Origin: Haemophilus parainfluenzae
Lineage (GTDB): Bacteria; Pseudomonadota; Gammaproteobacteria; Enterobacterales; Pasteurellaceae
Reading direction: 5' to 3'
DNA: 64,000 bases
Assembly: GCF_036288925.1 (NCBI RefSeq)
Contig: NZ_CP127167.1
Location: forward strand, 124,001-188,000
This document shows, piece after piece, positions 1-10,300 of this stretch (its first letter is position 1; each line of letters starts with the position of its first letter). The translations under genes and the position numbers were made by a program. Below the pieces are notes generated by a model that was given only the letters and a program-made list of their open reading frames with translations, was not told the origin of the DNA and did no database searches.

Positions 1-138
1 TACAAAGAAGAGGGCCTAGAGAAAGCCGTATTGCTCCATGCGGGTGATATTTTTTATGCGGGTATTGGTACCGAACATGTTGCTCACCCACAAGGCGAAA
101 CGCGCATATTAGTCATAGAGAAAGAAGACAGTATTTAA
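1..138 (+). CDS. Cupin-domain protein, C-terminal fragment (gene enters from the left edge)
   Basis: An open frame runs from base 1 to a TAA at 136-138 and gives 45 residues. The segment AVLLHAGDIFYAGIGTEHVA, followed by HPQGETRILVIEK, looks like the second half of a small cupin barrel, with a glycine-rich turn and a histidine. The start lies outside the window, so total length and ligand are unknown. It ends 17 bp before the cyuA-type gene on the same strand, so the two are probably co-transcribed. The cupin assignment rests on pattern recognition of a short fragment only. Confidence 0.55.
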   Translation, partial: YKEEGLEKAVLLHAGDIFYAGIGTEHVAHPQGETRILVIEKEDSI

Positions 139-155
139 TAAATTAAAAGAATTTT

Positions 156-1460
156 ATGAATCAAGAAAGACTCAACGAAATCGAAAAACCATTACTTCAC
201 CTTGTGGAACGTGATGTGGTTCCGGCACTTGGCTGTACTGAACCTATCTCTTTAGCGCTTGCTGCAGCAACTGCGGCTAAATATTTAAGCAAAACACCTG
301 AACGTATTGAAGCTAAGGTATCGCCAAACTTAATGAAAAATGGTTTAGGTGTTGCGGTACCGGGAACGGGCATGGTGGGCTTGCCTATTGCCGCGGCGAT
401 TGGTGCTTTAGGCGGCGACCCAGAGGGTGAGTTAGAAGTATTAAAACACATCACACCAGAGCAAGTTTCCCAAGCCAAGGCAATGCTTGATAAAAAACTC
501 GTTAATGTGGATATTCATCAAACCGAGCATATTTTATATTCTGAAGCGGTGTTGTTTGCGGATAATGACCGAGTGAAAGTAGCGATTCAAGATCAACACA
601 CCAATATCATTTTAATTGAAAAAAATGGCGAAGTTGTTTTTGAGAAAGAACACGATGAACGTGCGGATTGCGATCCCTATGATATTTTCAAACAGGTGAG
701 TGCACGTGAAATTTTTGAATTTTCTTGTGAAGTTGAGCTCGATAAAATCCGTTTTATCGGACAAGCTGCCGCGCTCAACCGCGCGCTGTCTAACGAAGGA
801 TTGCGCGAAAATTACGGTTTACACATTGGCAGAACATTACGCAAACAAGTCGGTAGCGGTTTAATGTCAGACGATTTGCTCAGCAAAATTATGATCGAAA
901 CCACTGCAGCCTCCGATGCCCGTATGGGTGGGGCTACATTGCCAGCAATGACCAATTCTGGTTCAGGCAATCAAGGTATTGCCGCCACTATGCCCGTGGT
1001 TGTGGTCGCAGATTATTTAAACGTGAGTGAAGAAAAATGCCTCCGTGCGCTCTTCTTGTCACACTTAATGGCCATTTATATCCACAGTAAATTACCCAAA
1101 CTATCTGCCCTTTGTGCGGTAACAACTGCCTCTATGGGGAGCTGTGCAGGCATTGCCTATTTGCTTACGGGCAAATTTGAAACCGTGAGCATGGGAATTT
1201 GCAGCATGATTGGTGACATCAGCGGAATCATCTGCGATGGCGCATCCAATAGCTGTGCAATGAAAGTATCCACCAGCGTGGCTTCTGGTTATAAATCAGT
1301 ACTTATGGCAATGGATGAAACCCATGTTACGGGCAATGAAGGTATCGTTGAACATGATCTCGATCGCACTATCGACAATCTATGCTCGATTGCCTCTAAG
1401 AGTATGCAGCACATCGATCGCCAAGTGATTGAAATAATGGTCAGCAAACCCTGCCCTTAA
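156..1460 (+). CDS. cyuA: L-cysteine desulfidase, CyuA/YhaM (UPF0597) family
   Basis: A 434-residue protein of the UPF0597/YhaM family, related to the alpha chain of iron-sulfur L-serine dehydratases. The E. coli member CyuA breaks L-cysteine down to pyruvate, ammonia and sulfide. The N-terminal GCTEP motif (about residue 27), the glycine-rich VPGTGMVGLP segment, and the C-terminal cysteines in SMGSCAGIAY, MGICSMIGDISGIICDG and SNSCAMK fit iron-sulfur ligands of this family. Length matches the usual 430-440 residues. The ATG at 156 follows the upstream cupin stop closely. No cyuP-like transporter is visible in the window. The family call is firm; the substrate is inferred from characterised relatives. 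Confidence 0.88.
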   Translation: MNQERLNEIEKPLLHLVERDVVPALGCTEPISLALAAATAAKYLSKTPERIEAKVSPNLMKNGLGVAVPGTGMVGLPIAAAIGALGGDPEGELEVLKHITPEQVSQAKAMLDKKLVNVDIHQTEHILYSEAVLFADNDRVKVAIQDQHTNIILIEKNGEVVFEKEHDERADCDPYDIFKQVSAREIFEFSCEVELDKIRFIGQAAALNRALSNEGLRENYGLHIGRTLRKQVGSGLMSDDLLSKIMIETTAASDARMGGATLPAMTNSGSGNQGIAATMPVVVVADYLNVSEEKCLRALFLSHLMAIYIHSKLPKLSALCAVTTASMGSCAGIAYLLTGKFETVSMGICSMIGDISGIICDGASNSCAMKVSTSVASGYKSVLMAMDETHVTGNEGIVEHDLDRTIDNLCSIASKSMQHIDRQVIEIMVSKPCP

Positions 1461-1582
1461 CATTGAATTTAACTCAATAAGTTTTTTTATTATGGCTTTT
1501 TACTTATTGAGCATGAAATAAATACTCTAAAATGTAATTCTAACTTAAGAGCATCTTCTTCCCTTATTTGAAGCTCAATAAT

Positions 1583-1605
1583 AAAGCCATCATACAGATG
1601 GCCTT
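1583..1605 (-). terminator. Probable terminator of the helicase-DUF4391-mod-res operon
   Basis: On the minus strand, GGCCATC and GATGGC(T) form a hairpin with a short loop, followed by TTTATTATT. It lies just after the res stop codon. The T-run is imperfect. Confidence 0.5.
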
Positions 1606-1610
1606 ATCTT

Positions 1611-4600
1611 CTATTGCTTACCTAGAACTACCCTCATTAATTCATCAATATTTGAAACAACCTTATATTGCACTTTATCATTCCCTAACGACTGAGCATT
1701 TAAAGTTTCAAAAAATCTCTTAGCACTTTCGATTTTATTGCGTTCTTTAAGTTTTAAATCTTCACTTAAAATAGAACCTTTAGTTTCAGCAACAAAATAG
1801 ATTTCTTTTACTAAAGCTGTATCAAAAGCAATTGCCCAATCGGGATTATAACTACCAAATGGTGTTGGGATTTTAAAGTTATCTGGCAACTTAGCGTAGA
1901 CTAGTACTTCTTTAGCTGCATCAAGTTCTTTCGCGAAAGTTTCTTCTACTTTTGAATCTGTGGTGACGTAATCCCAAATATGATTTTTCGTTTTATAGGC
2001 ATCATTAGCAACTAAATTAGTTGTAAATATCTCACTATCAGGATAACCAGAACCCAAAAGTTGATAATTTAAATGTTGTAATGCCATACTTGCTTGTTGA
2101 GAATTAATTATTTGACTCACTTCACGAATAAAAGCTTCAGGGTTATTTTTGAACTGATTGAAAATAACAGAACTAATCCCTTTTAAAATTTCCACCACTG
2201 TTTTACGAGTTAATTGTGTATTTTCAGCAATATCACCAACAAGATCATATCTCACTTGAGAATACGCAGAAATACTCGCTTGTTCTGTTTTCGTCTCATA
2301 TGTACCGAATGTTTCTCGAACTTCTAGATCATGATGTCGCATTTCATCTTTTTGCGAACCTGTAGCCAATTTATAACTTAATGTTTCGACAAATTTATCA
2401 TTACGCTCTTTAGATGCTTGTTGAATTTGTGCAATGCTATCTTGAATTAACTTCTTACTGTCTAATTGAATTTGATAGCTTGCTTTCTGATTGATTTTCT
2501 TCCATAAAGCCTTAAATTCTGCACGATTAAAGTTATCATTTAACGAATTGGTTACGCGTTTACTACCATCATCTACCATATCGTTTAATAATGAACGATC
2601 AAGCACACTATCAATTAGTTTAAAGACTTGAGGTGCTATATCTTCTAATGCTGAATCTAATGGAGCTAATACATCATTCGCTTTATCTTGATGATATTTT
2701 TCAACAATATGATCATTATCATCGATATAATCATTTCTCAATAAATACTTATAAATTTTTCTCGCTTCCTGATCAGTGATCTCTCGCTTATCGCCATTAA
2801 TTAAAACAATCTGTTTCCCCTTAAAGAACGCTTCGGTAGCTTGTGTTGGACGACTAGAAAGTGACTCCAACATTTCTTTCTGTAAACTCGTTATAAAATC
2901 TTTATAACTTTCATCCGTAACAACGGTTAAATTATTAATTTGATGAATTACCTGACTATTTTCACCAAAACGTATTGCATCCATACGTTCACCATCTTTA
3001 TTTACCGCTAAACGTAAACCTCGTCCCACTTCTTGACGACGAGAAATCGTATTATCCGAGTGTTTTAACGTACAAATGGTAAATACATTCGGATTATCCC
3101 AACCCTCACGTAGCGCAGAGTGCGAGAAAATAAAACGAGTTGGCTCATCAAAAGATAACAAACGCTCTTTGTCTTTTAAAATCAAATCATAAGCATCACT
3201 ATCGTTTGAAATTGGTGCTGATTCTGAATTTTTATCTTTCATATCAGGATCAACTAAACGCTTTGATTTCTTATCAATCGAGAAATAGCCATTATGGGTT
3301 TTATTTACATCAATATTTTTCAAATGTTGAATATAAGGTGAATCCTCTAAATACTTTTCAATGAATTCATCAACTACTTGCTCATATTGTTGTTTAAAAA
3401 TCTCAACATATTCACCGTCAATCACATTATTATTTTCATCATATTGACGATATTTAGCAACCTCATCAATAAAGAATAAACTTAATACTTTAATCCCTTT
3501 AGCAAACAATTCCTGCTCTTTTTGTAAATGAGAACGAATAGTTTCCCGAATTTGAATCGTTCGTTTTAATTTCTCATCGACACTTCCATATGCTTCCAAC
3601 ACACCTAACGTTAAACCATTAGCAAACTCCACCGTGTTGTTAAGGCCATTAATATCAGTGATCACATAACGATCTGAATATTGAGTGCTATTATTTGATA
3701 ACACATATAAATCATCGCCTTTTTTGACTTTCCTGATTTTGCGAGAAAAGCCATTTTTCGTTTTCACCTCCAGTTCTAAATAAGCAACGGGAGCTTGTTT
3801 GGAAAGTTCAATACTCTGCAAATACAGGTAACCATTTGTTCCTGTTAAACCTTGTACTTCAATGCCTTTTACCGTGATTTTTTTAACTAATTTTTGATTA
3901 TAAGCATCCAAAGCATCTAAACGATAAACCAAATTGTAATCACGTTTATGAGTTGCTGAATAACGCAAAATAAAGAGCGGTTTAAAATTTGCTAAAGACT
4001 CCAACGTTTTATCCGCTTGCATTTTCTGCGGTTCATCTAAAATCAGAATGGGTCTATTTTTACTGATCACATCAATTGGACGACGAGACTGAAATTCGTC
4101 CAATTTTTCATAAATACGGCGTGCATCTTTACCTGTAGCATTAAAGGCTTGCACATTAATCACCATGACATTAATGCCACCATCAGCACTAAAACTTTCT
4201 AAATGGTGTAAGGCCTTTGAATCATAAATAAAGAAGCGCGCTTTTTTCTGATAAATTTGATGAAAATGATCTGCCATCATTTCCAAGCTTTTATAAACCC
4301 CTTCACGAATCGCAATACTCGGCACTACAATAATAAACTTAGACCACCCATATTGCTTATTCAACTCAAACATCGTGCGAATGTAGCAATAAGTCTTTCC
4401 TGTTCCAGTTTCCATTTCGATATTTAAGTTTAACTGGCTAGAGGTCAGGTTTTTACCTTTTCCATTATCATCAACAACTAAAGTTTCAGAGCGAGTCAAG
4501 CCGGCTGCTAGCTGCTGTTCTTGTACATTGCTTAATACCCGATCCATATCTTGAATCGGCGCATTACCAAAGGCTATATCAGTATAGGTTTCGCCTTGTT

Positions 4601-4760
4601 GATCATTTATAAAATCAATCTGCAGAGAATTATTCGCCTTACGTCTCCCTTTATCCAACATATAACGATTGCCATCTGATTTCGACTGACCTACAAAGCA
4701 ATTTACCACTGCTTGTGTGGCAGCTAACTGATAATTAAGCGTTCTAAATTTAATATCCAT
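1611..4760 (-). CDS. res: Type III restriction enzyme, Res subunit (helicase/endonuclease)
   Basis: A 1049-residue Res subunit of a type III restriction-modification system; with Mod it cleaves DNA carrying unmethylated, inversely oriented sites using ATP. The N-terminal helicase domain has Walker A METGTGKTY (about residues 116-124), a DEPQK motif II (about 243) and a SAT motif (about 269). The motif VI region reads SRRQEVGRGLRLAV, preceded by REGWDNPNVF. Near the C-terminus, NPDWAIAF and then FVAETKGS match the PD-(D/E)XK nuclease motif of Res proteins. Length is typical (about 900-1050). It starts 11 bp after the mod stop. No frameshift or missing motif is seen, so it should be active. Confidence 0.93.
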   Translation of the reverse strand: MDIKFRTLNYQLAATQAVVNCFVGQSKSDGNRYMLDKGRRKANNSLQIDFINDQQGETYTDIAFGNAPIQDMDRVLSNVQEQQLAAGLTRSETLVVDDNGKGKNLTSSQLNLNIEMETGTGKTYCYIRTMFELNKQYGWSKFIIVVPSIAIREGVYKSLEMMADHFHQIYQKKARFFIYDSKALHHLESFSADGGINVMVINVQAFNATGKDARRIYEKLDEFQSRRPIDVISKNRPILILDEPQKMQADKTLESLANFKPLFILRYSATHKRDYNLVYRLDALDAYNQKLVKKITVKGIEVQGLTGTNGYLYLQSIELSKQAPVAYLELEVKTKNGFSRKIRKVKKGDDLYVLSNNSTQYSDRYVITDINGLNNTVEFANGLTLGVLEAYGSVDEKLKRTIQIRETIRSHLQKEQELFAKGIKVLSLFFIDEVAKYRQYDENNNVIDGEYVEIFKQQYEQVVDEFIEKYLEDSPYIQHLKNIDVNKTHNGYFSIDKKSKRLVDPDMKDKNSESAPISNDSDAYDLILKDKERLLSFDEPTRFIFSHSALREGWDNPNVFTICTLKHSDNTISRRQEVGRGLRLAVNKDGERMDAIRFGENSQVIHQINNLTVVTDESYKDFITSLQKEMLESLSSRPTQATEAFFKGKQIVLINGDKREITDQEARKIYKYLLRNDYIDDNDHIVEKYHQDKANDVLAPLDSALEDIAPQVFKLIDSVLDRSLLNDMVDDGSKRVTNSLNDNFNRAEFKALWKKINQKASYQIQLDSKKLIQDSIAQIQQASKERNDKFVETLSYKLATGSQKDEMRHHDLEVRETFGTYETKTEQASISAYSQVRYDLVGDIAENTQLTRKTVVEILKGISSVIFNQFKNNPEAFIREVSQIINSQQASMALQHLNYQLLGSGYPDSEIFTTNLVANDAYKTKNHIWDYVTTDSKVEETFAKELDAAKEVLVYAKLPDNFKIPTPFGSYNPDWAIAFDTALVKEIYFVAETKGSILSEDLKLKERNKIESAKRFFETLNAQSLGNDKVQYKVVSNIDELMRVVLGKQ

Positions 4761-4771
4761 TTTGCTATCTC

Positions 4772-6664
4772 TTATAAGAATTTCACTTCAGTATCAGGCG
4801 ATAATTGTTTAAAGCGTTCTTTGATATTAGTTTTATCTTGATCATGCATGATGGCTAATTCGGTTGAAACCACGCGTAGCGGTTTAACCTTTGCAATTTC
4901 ATCCACAACATTCATAGTGAATTTATCAAAGCATGCGACTAATGTATTACCTGCTACGAAATAAACTTCGCTACCATCAATGGTTTTACGCTCAATTGGC
5001 AATGAAAGCTCAATGCCCCAATCTAACATCACTTGGAACAATAAATCCTCTGCAGAACGGTCTTCTTTAATATGCGAAACCATTTGGTCAAGCATGGTTT
5101 TATTATATTGTTCAGGCTGATAATAGATGTCTTTCATATTGCTTGAATCAATTTTTAGCACTCGGAATCCAATATCAATTTGCTTATCTGAATTTTCAGC
5201 TTGAATTTTTGCCCCTGCCCGGCGGATACGTTCTTTTGAAATATCAGCGATATTAGCAAAACCCGATTTAAGAGCTTCCGATTTTTCATCTGTTTTTTCA
5301 GGCAATTGCACCATAATAAAACGACGATTACCATGCTCTTCAGCATTAAGTTGCAGTACTGCGTGAGCTGTTGTGGCAGATCCTGCGAAAAAGTCTAGAA
5401 TAATATCACGTTCATCAGTAATTAATCTGAGCAAAATATTTAATAAATTAATTGGTTTTGAAAAATCAAAAAAAACCTCTAAACCTAATTCTTCTAAAGA
5501 AGATGTTCCTTTTTGATTAACAAATAATGAATTCATTAGGTCATTAGTTGTTAAAATCAGATTTGGATCTTTGTTGATTAATAAATTTGTGCCTACTTGA
5601 AATTCTTTATCAATATAATTTCTAACTCTTAATGTTGTTTTAGTTTCAATCACTATCCCTAATTCTATAGCTTTTTTCATTCTTTCTTCTGTCCATAGCC
5701 AACGCCGTCTATTTCCTTTTTTATCAATAGGTTGGTATATTTTCCCATTAAACTCTACATCATAATCACCTCCTGCAGAATACCCCTGTGTAGAAGAAGC
5801 TAAAATTGGACTAGTATCGCCTTCAATAAAGGTGCCATTTTTATCAGTTTGAATATTAGACAAATCTCTTCGTATAACGTTTTTAAAGTCATAATTCTTG
5901 TTACGGCTATATATCAACACATAGTCATGTGTTATTGAAATATATTTTTCTTGAGAAGGTCTTTGGGCGGAGGTTTGTCTAGGTAATGAAGCTATAAAAT
6001 TTTTTTCACCAAAAATTTCATCACATATACGTTTTAAATTAGCCTGTTCGTTATCATCAATAGAAATAAAAATAACACCATCATCGGTTAATAAATTACG
6101 GGCTAATCTTAAACGGCTATACATCATAGACAACCAATCAGAATGAAATCGTCCATTACTTTCCGTATTAGCAATTAGCCGATTCCCATCCTCATCTATT
6201 TGATTAGAACGAATTAAAAACTCCTCTGCATTTTCGGCAAAATCATCGTTATAGATAAAATCCTTCCCCGTGTTGTACGGTGGATCGATATAAACCATCT
6301 TCACTTTGCCAAGATAATTTTCCTGCAATAGTTTTAAGGCATCTAAATTATCCCCTTCAATAAAGAGATTTTCTGTGGTATCAAAATTTACACTCTCTTC
6401 ACGACAAGGTCGTAGCGTCTTCGCAATTGGGGCATTGGCCGCAAGAATCGATTCTTTCTTACCCACCCAGTTTAGCGTGTAACGTTCTTGCTCTCCTTCC
6501 ACTAACACCTCAGAAAGCTCTTGTCGTAATAAATCAAAATCCACGCCTTTGATGATTTCTCCTTGCTCATTACGAGTTTCTGTAATGCAATTTGGGAAAA
6601 GAGCGGTCAATTTTTCGATATTTTTTGCCACTAAATTGGCGGTATGCATTTTTAAATCTGACAT
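4772..6664 (-). CDS. mod: Type III DNA methyltransferase, Mod subunit
   Basis: A 630-residue N6-adenine methyltransferase that also supplies sequence recognition for the Res partner. The catalytic motif IV DPPYNTGKDFIYNDDF lies at about residue 126 and the AdoMet motif DFFAGSATTAHAVLQLN at about 425, in the beta-class order. The stretch between (about 230-410, bases 5440-5980) is more AT-rich and variable-looking, as expected for the target recognition domain. The coding start has no tetranucleotide repeat tract, unlike phase-variable modA genes of Haemophilus. The ATG at 6664 overlaps the end of the DUF4391 gene by 13 nt, so translation is probably coupled. The recognition sequence cannot be read from the DNA. 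Confidence 0.93.
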   Translation of the reverse strand: MSDLKMHTANLVAKNIEKLTALFPNCITETRNEQGEIIKGVDFDLLRQELSEVLVEGEQERYTLNWVGKKESILAANAPIAKTLRPCREESVNFDTTENLFIEGDNLDALKLLQENYLGKVKMVYIDPPYNTGKDFIYNDDFAENAEEFLIRSNQIDEDGNRLIANTESNGRFHSDWLSMMYSRLRLARNLLTDDGVIFISIDDNEQANLKRICDEIFGEKNFIASLPRQTSAQRPSQEKYISITHDYVLIYSRNKNYDFKNVIRRDLSNIQTDKNGTFIEGDTSPILASSTQGYSAGGDYDVEFNGKIYQPIDKKGNRRRWLWTEERMKKAIELGIVIETKTTLRVRNYIDKEFQVGTNLLINKDPNLILTTNDLMNSLFVNQKGTSSLEELGLEVFFDFSKPINLLNILLRLITDERDIILDFFAGSATTAHAVLQLNAEEHGNRRFIMVQLPEKTDEKSEALKSGFANIADISKERIRRAGAKIQAENSDKQIDIGFRVLKIDSSNMKDIYYQPEQYNKTMLDQMVSHIKEDRSAEDLLFQVMLDWGIELSLPIERKTIDGSEVYFVAGNTLVACFDKFTMNVVDEIAKVKPLRVVSTELAIMHDQDKTNIKERFKQLSPDTEVKFL

Positions 6665-7326
6665 AGGTTATCCTTAGATGAGGAAGTTAATTGGGTGTAT
6701 TCATCTCGCAATTTTAGTAAGTTGATATTGAGTTCGGCCTTACGATTAAATTGTTTTTCACGTTTGAGTTGCTGTTCGAGCTGTTTTATACGCGTTTCAA
6801 GCTGGGCTATTTCTTGATTTAACCTCATTTTATCTGCTAATGAGGAAGCATTGGTTTGATTCGGCAATAACTGACTAATTAAAAACTCATAAAGCTCACT
6901 TAAGCGGAGAAATAAAGGTAAATCTTGGCGTTCAATCGGCAACCATTCAGTTTGAAAATAATCACCAATCACAACCTTGCTTTTATCAGCTTGATTTAAA
7001 CGTTTATAAGCAGCTATCACTTTAACCTTATCTTGAAAATACACTTCAAAGATAATTGGACTAGGAATCAGTTTATCAATGTAACGGAAAATTTCTATAT
7101 CAAGCATTTCTACTCGTGCATTAACAGAAAAAATCTGCACTTCACGTAGATCTTCTTGCGATTCAATATTCATTGTGGCAGAAGAAAGTTTATTTGCCCA
7201 ATAAATACTTTCTATTTGTTCAATGAACAAGCGTTCAACTCGAGTGTTTGCACCACCTTCAGAGTAAAACTTTGATTTTGGAATAAGCTTATCTACCAGT
7301 GTGCGAGCAGGATATTGATAAATCAT
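6652..7326 (-). CDS. DUF4391 domain protein in a type III R-M operon
   Basis: A 224-residue protein that I recognise as DUF4391 family from its MIYQYPARTLVDKLIPK-type N-terminus and overall layout. This family is often found with SNF2-like helicases and type III R-M genes; its biochemical role is not known to me. Residues about 160-215 (ADKMRLNQEIAQLETRIKQL onward) are rich in Glu, Lys, Gln and Leu and look like a coiled coil, which suggests a bridging or assembly role. Its ATG overlaps the helicase stop as ATGA, and its own end overlaps mod, so it is made in step with both. Family name fairly sure, function unknown. Confidence 0.75.
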   Translation of the reverse strand: MIYQYPARTLVDKLIPKSKFYSEGGANTRVERLFIEQIESIYWANKLSSATMNIESQEDLREVQIFSVNARVEMLDIEIFRYIDKLIPSPIIFEVYFQDKVKVIAAYKRLNQADKSKVVIGDYFQTEWLPIERQDLPLFLRLSELYEFLISQLLPNQTNASSLADKMRLNQEIAQLETRIKQLEQQLKREKQFNRKAELNINLLKLRDEYTQLTSSSKDNLCQI

Positions 7327-10300
7327 ACTGCATCCTCAATGACAATAAAGCTGATCAATTCAAAATCACTTAAGCTTTGAATATCGTCAATTAATGCCGT
7401 CGTGTTTAAACCATTAAATAGGCTATCAATGTTTTTTTCCGCTTTCACATTGCGAATATTTTCAATTACCGTATCTAATAGTTCAGAATAACGCTTCATC
7501 TCTCGACCATCTTTGGTTTTCCGATTAAATGGCTCATAAGCCGTTGGAATGGGTATAGATTTATCTCGACAAGCAAGGCGGGCTAAATCCAATAGATGTT
7601 TTGCTTTGGTATAATCGTACACAATAGTACCATCTTGTTGAATGTACACTAAATAATACGGATACAAGCGATTTTGATTCATCTGTTCAGCGCTAAAAGC
7701 GCGTGATTTTAAGGTAAAAATCACACCTGCATACAAACCAAGTTGTGGCATTGCCGGTACAACTGTATGCAAGCCATTTGGCAAACGAGCAAGTTCAGGA
7801 TTGTGTTCCATATAATTCAACAAATCTATTCTAAAATCATTTAGCCCAAGATCGGTGATAGATACCCCTGCATTGGTCTCTTCTAAATCTAATACCTCAG
7901 TTTGCAATCGTTGTAATTGTTCTTTACGGTAAGCAATATCATTCGATTTAGCCGTGAGTACGTTATCATCGCCTGTACTAGTCATATCAACTATAATCAT
8001 GCGATTTTCAACCCGTTCTCGCAAATTGATATATTCATCCAAACTAATATCAGGCCAATAGTTTACCAATTGAATCTCACTATTTTGCGAGCCAATACGG
8101 TCAATACGCCCAAATCGCTGAATAATACGAACTGGATTCCAGTGAATATCAAAGTTAATTAAATAGTCACAATCTTGTAAGTTTTGTCCTTCAGAAATAC
8201 AGTCAGTTGCAATTAAAATATCAATTTCTCGACTCTCATTTGGGAATACATCCGCTTTTTGTTTTGAAATAGGTGAAAATAAGGTCAATAGCCCTTGCAT
8301 ATCATAAGTGTGCTTACTATTAGGTTGTGTTTTAATCGTTGAAAGATTATTTGAGCCTGTAATTTTTGCACTATGAATGCCAAAGCGAGTAAGTAAATCA
8401 CCAGAAAGTTGTTGGTAGAGATAATCTGCCGTATCTGCAAATGCAGTAAAAATAATGATTTTCTTATTATCTTTATTTATTGGGTGGTGAATTTTCTGGA
8501 TAATTTGCTCTTTTAAGTGCTGCAATTTATCATCATACTCAGGTGTTATTGGATTTACGACCGACAGCAATTCATTCACGATATCTAAATCTAAAACGAG
8601 TGATGTTCGCCAACTGATAACATCCATATCTTTTAGATTGATTTTCAAAGTCTTACCGATGTATTCATCATCGTCAAACTCATTTTCACTATAATCATCA
8701 AGAATAAAGTCATCATTTAGCTGTTTTTGTTCAAACGATGCAATCTGCTTAAGTGCATTTTCAATTTTATCTTTTAACACATTAAGCGTTAAACGAAATG
8801 AATGCACTGAACTTTCTAAACGTTTGAGTAAGTTTACCGTCATTAATGATTGTAAACTTTTTTCACGGTCAACTTGTTTAAAACGACTATTGTTGTTAAC
8901 AACCGTATCAAATAAGTCCTCGTATTTCTCCATTGCACTTGGGAAGATATAACTCATTGGGGCATACACTGCCATATTTAATGAGGTGAGCTGTTTAAAA
9001 ATATCTTCTAATGAAATTTGTGTCGCTTTCGAAATTGGTCGTCTATGGGAAATTGGCATTCGACGGGTTGGGAATTGCCCAATATCTTTTGTATCATAAA
9101 AGGTTTGAATATGTTTACGAGAACGAGCAATCGTCACACTATCTAATAACTTGAAAAAATCAAAATCCAGTAAGTTTAGAATTTCTTGTGTTGTACGTTG
9201 TTCTGCGGGAAGTTTAGCCCAGCGGTTAAAACTAGCTTGAGCCCTAGCAAAAATTGTATCAATGTCTCTTTCTGTATCTAGCTTTTCATTCAATAGTGAA
9301 GAATTTCCTTCATAAGCTAAAGCAAGCTGATTTTTTAAATCATTGAAACGATTATTTACTGGCGTTGCAGAGAGCATTAATACTTTAGTTTTAACGCCTT
9401 GGCGAATCACTTTATCCATTAACTTTTGATAACGGGTTTCTCGATCTTTGAACGTGTCTCTATTGCGGAAGTTGTGTGATTCATCAATCACTACAAGATC
9501 ATAGTTTCCCCAGTTTACTTTGCCTAAATCAATGCCATTGGATGTTCCCGTCTCTCGAGATAAATCCGTATGGAATAGCACATCATAGTTAAATCGGTCT
9601 TTAGCTAAAATGTTGGTCACCACATTAGTATTATAGGTTGTCCAGTTATCATTTAATTTTTTAGGGCAAAGCACAAGAACACTTTTATTACGAAGTTCGT
9701 AATATTTGATGACGGCTAAAGCAGTAAAAGTTTTACCTAACCCCACACTGTCTGCTAATACGCAACCATTATATTTTTCTAATTTATTGATCAATCCCTT
9801 CACCGCGTCTTTTTGGAAATTGAATAATTTATTCCAAATAACTGTTTCTTGATATCCAGTCTTTTCATTCGGCATAACATCTTCATCAATATCCGTTAAG
9901 AAATCTTTGAAAATGTTATAGAGCATTAAAAAATAAATGTGTTCTGGCGAATTTTCTTGGTATACCGATTCAATATGCTGAATAATTTCACTAGTGATAT
10001 CTTCAACTTTCTCTGAATCATGCCATATTTGATCAAAAAGTTGTAAATAAGAGAGAGAATGAGGCTCAGAAAAAGCATTGACCATATTTGAAACAGCTTT
10101 GCCTTTTTCATATCCTAATCCCGTCGTGGTAAACCCCTGAATTGGCATATAAGTAACAGTATTATCTACTTCATTTAGCGTTATAAATTCTTGCATCACG
10201 CCATTACTAATATTAGATTTGAAAGTTACTTTGCGTTTAATCCATTCTGCACATTCTCTCGCAATTGCTTTTTGAGTTAATCTGTTACGCAAGTGAATTT

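Noticed and set aside
1473-1511. Terminator after cyuA
   Set aside because: CTCAATAAG and CTTATTGAG pair, but the loop is 21 nt and the T-run lies inside the loop, so this is not a normal terminator.
6500-6664. Possible phase-variable mod gene (phasevarion)
   Set aside because: Haemophilus modA carries tetranucleotide repeats near its start. No simple repeat tract is present here or anywhere else in this mod gene.
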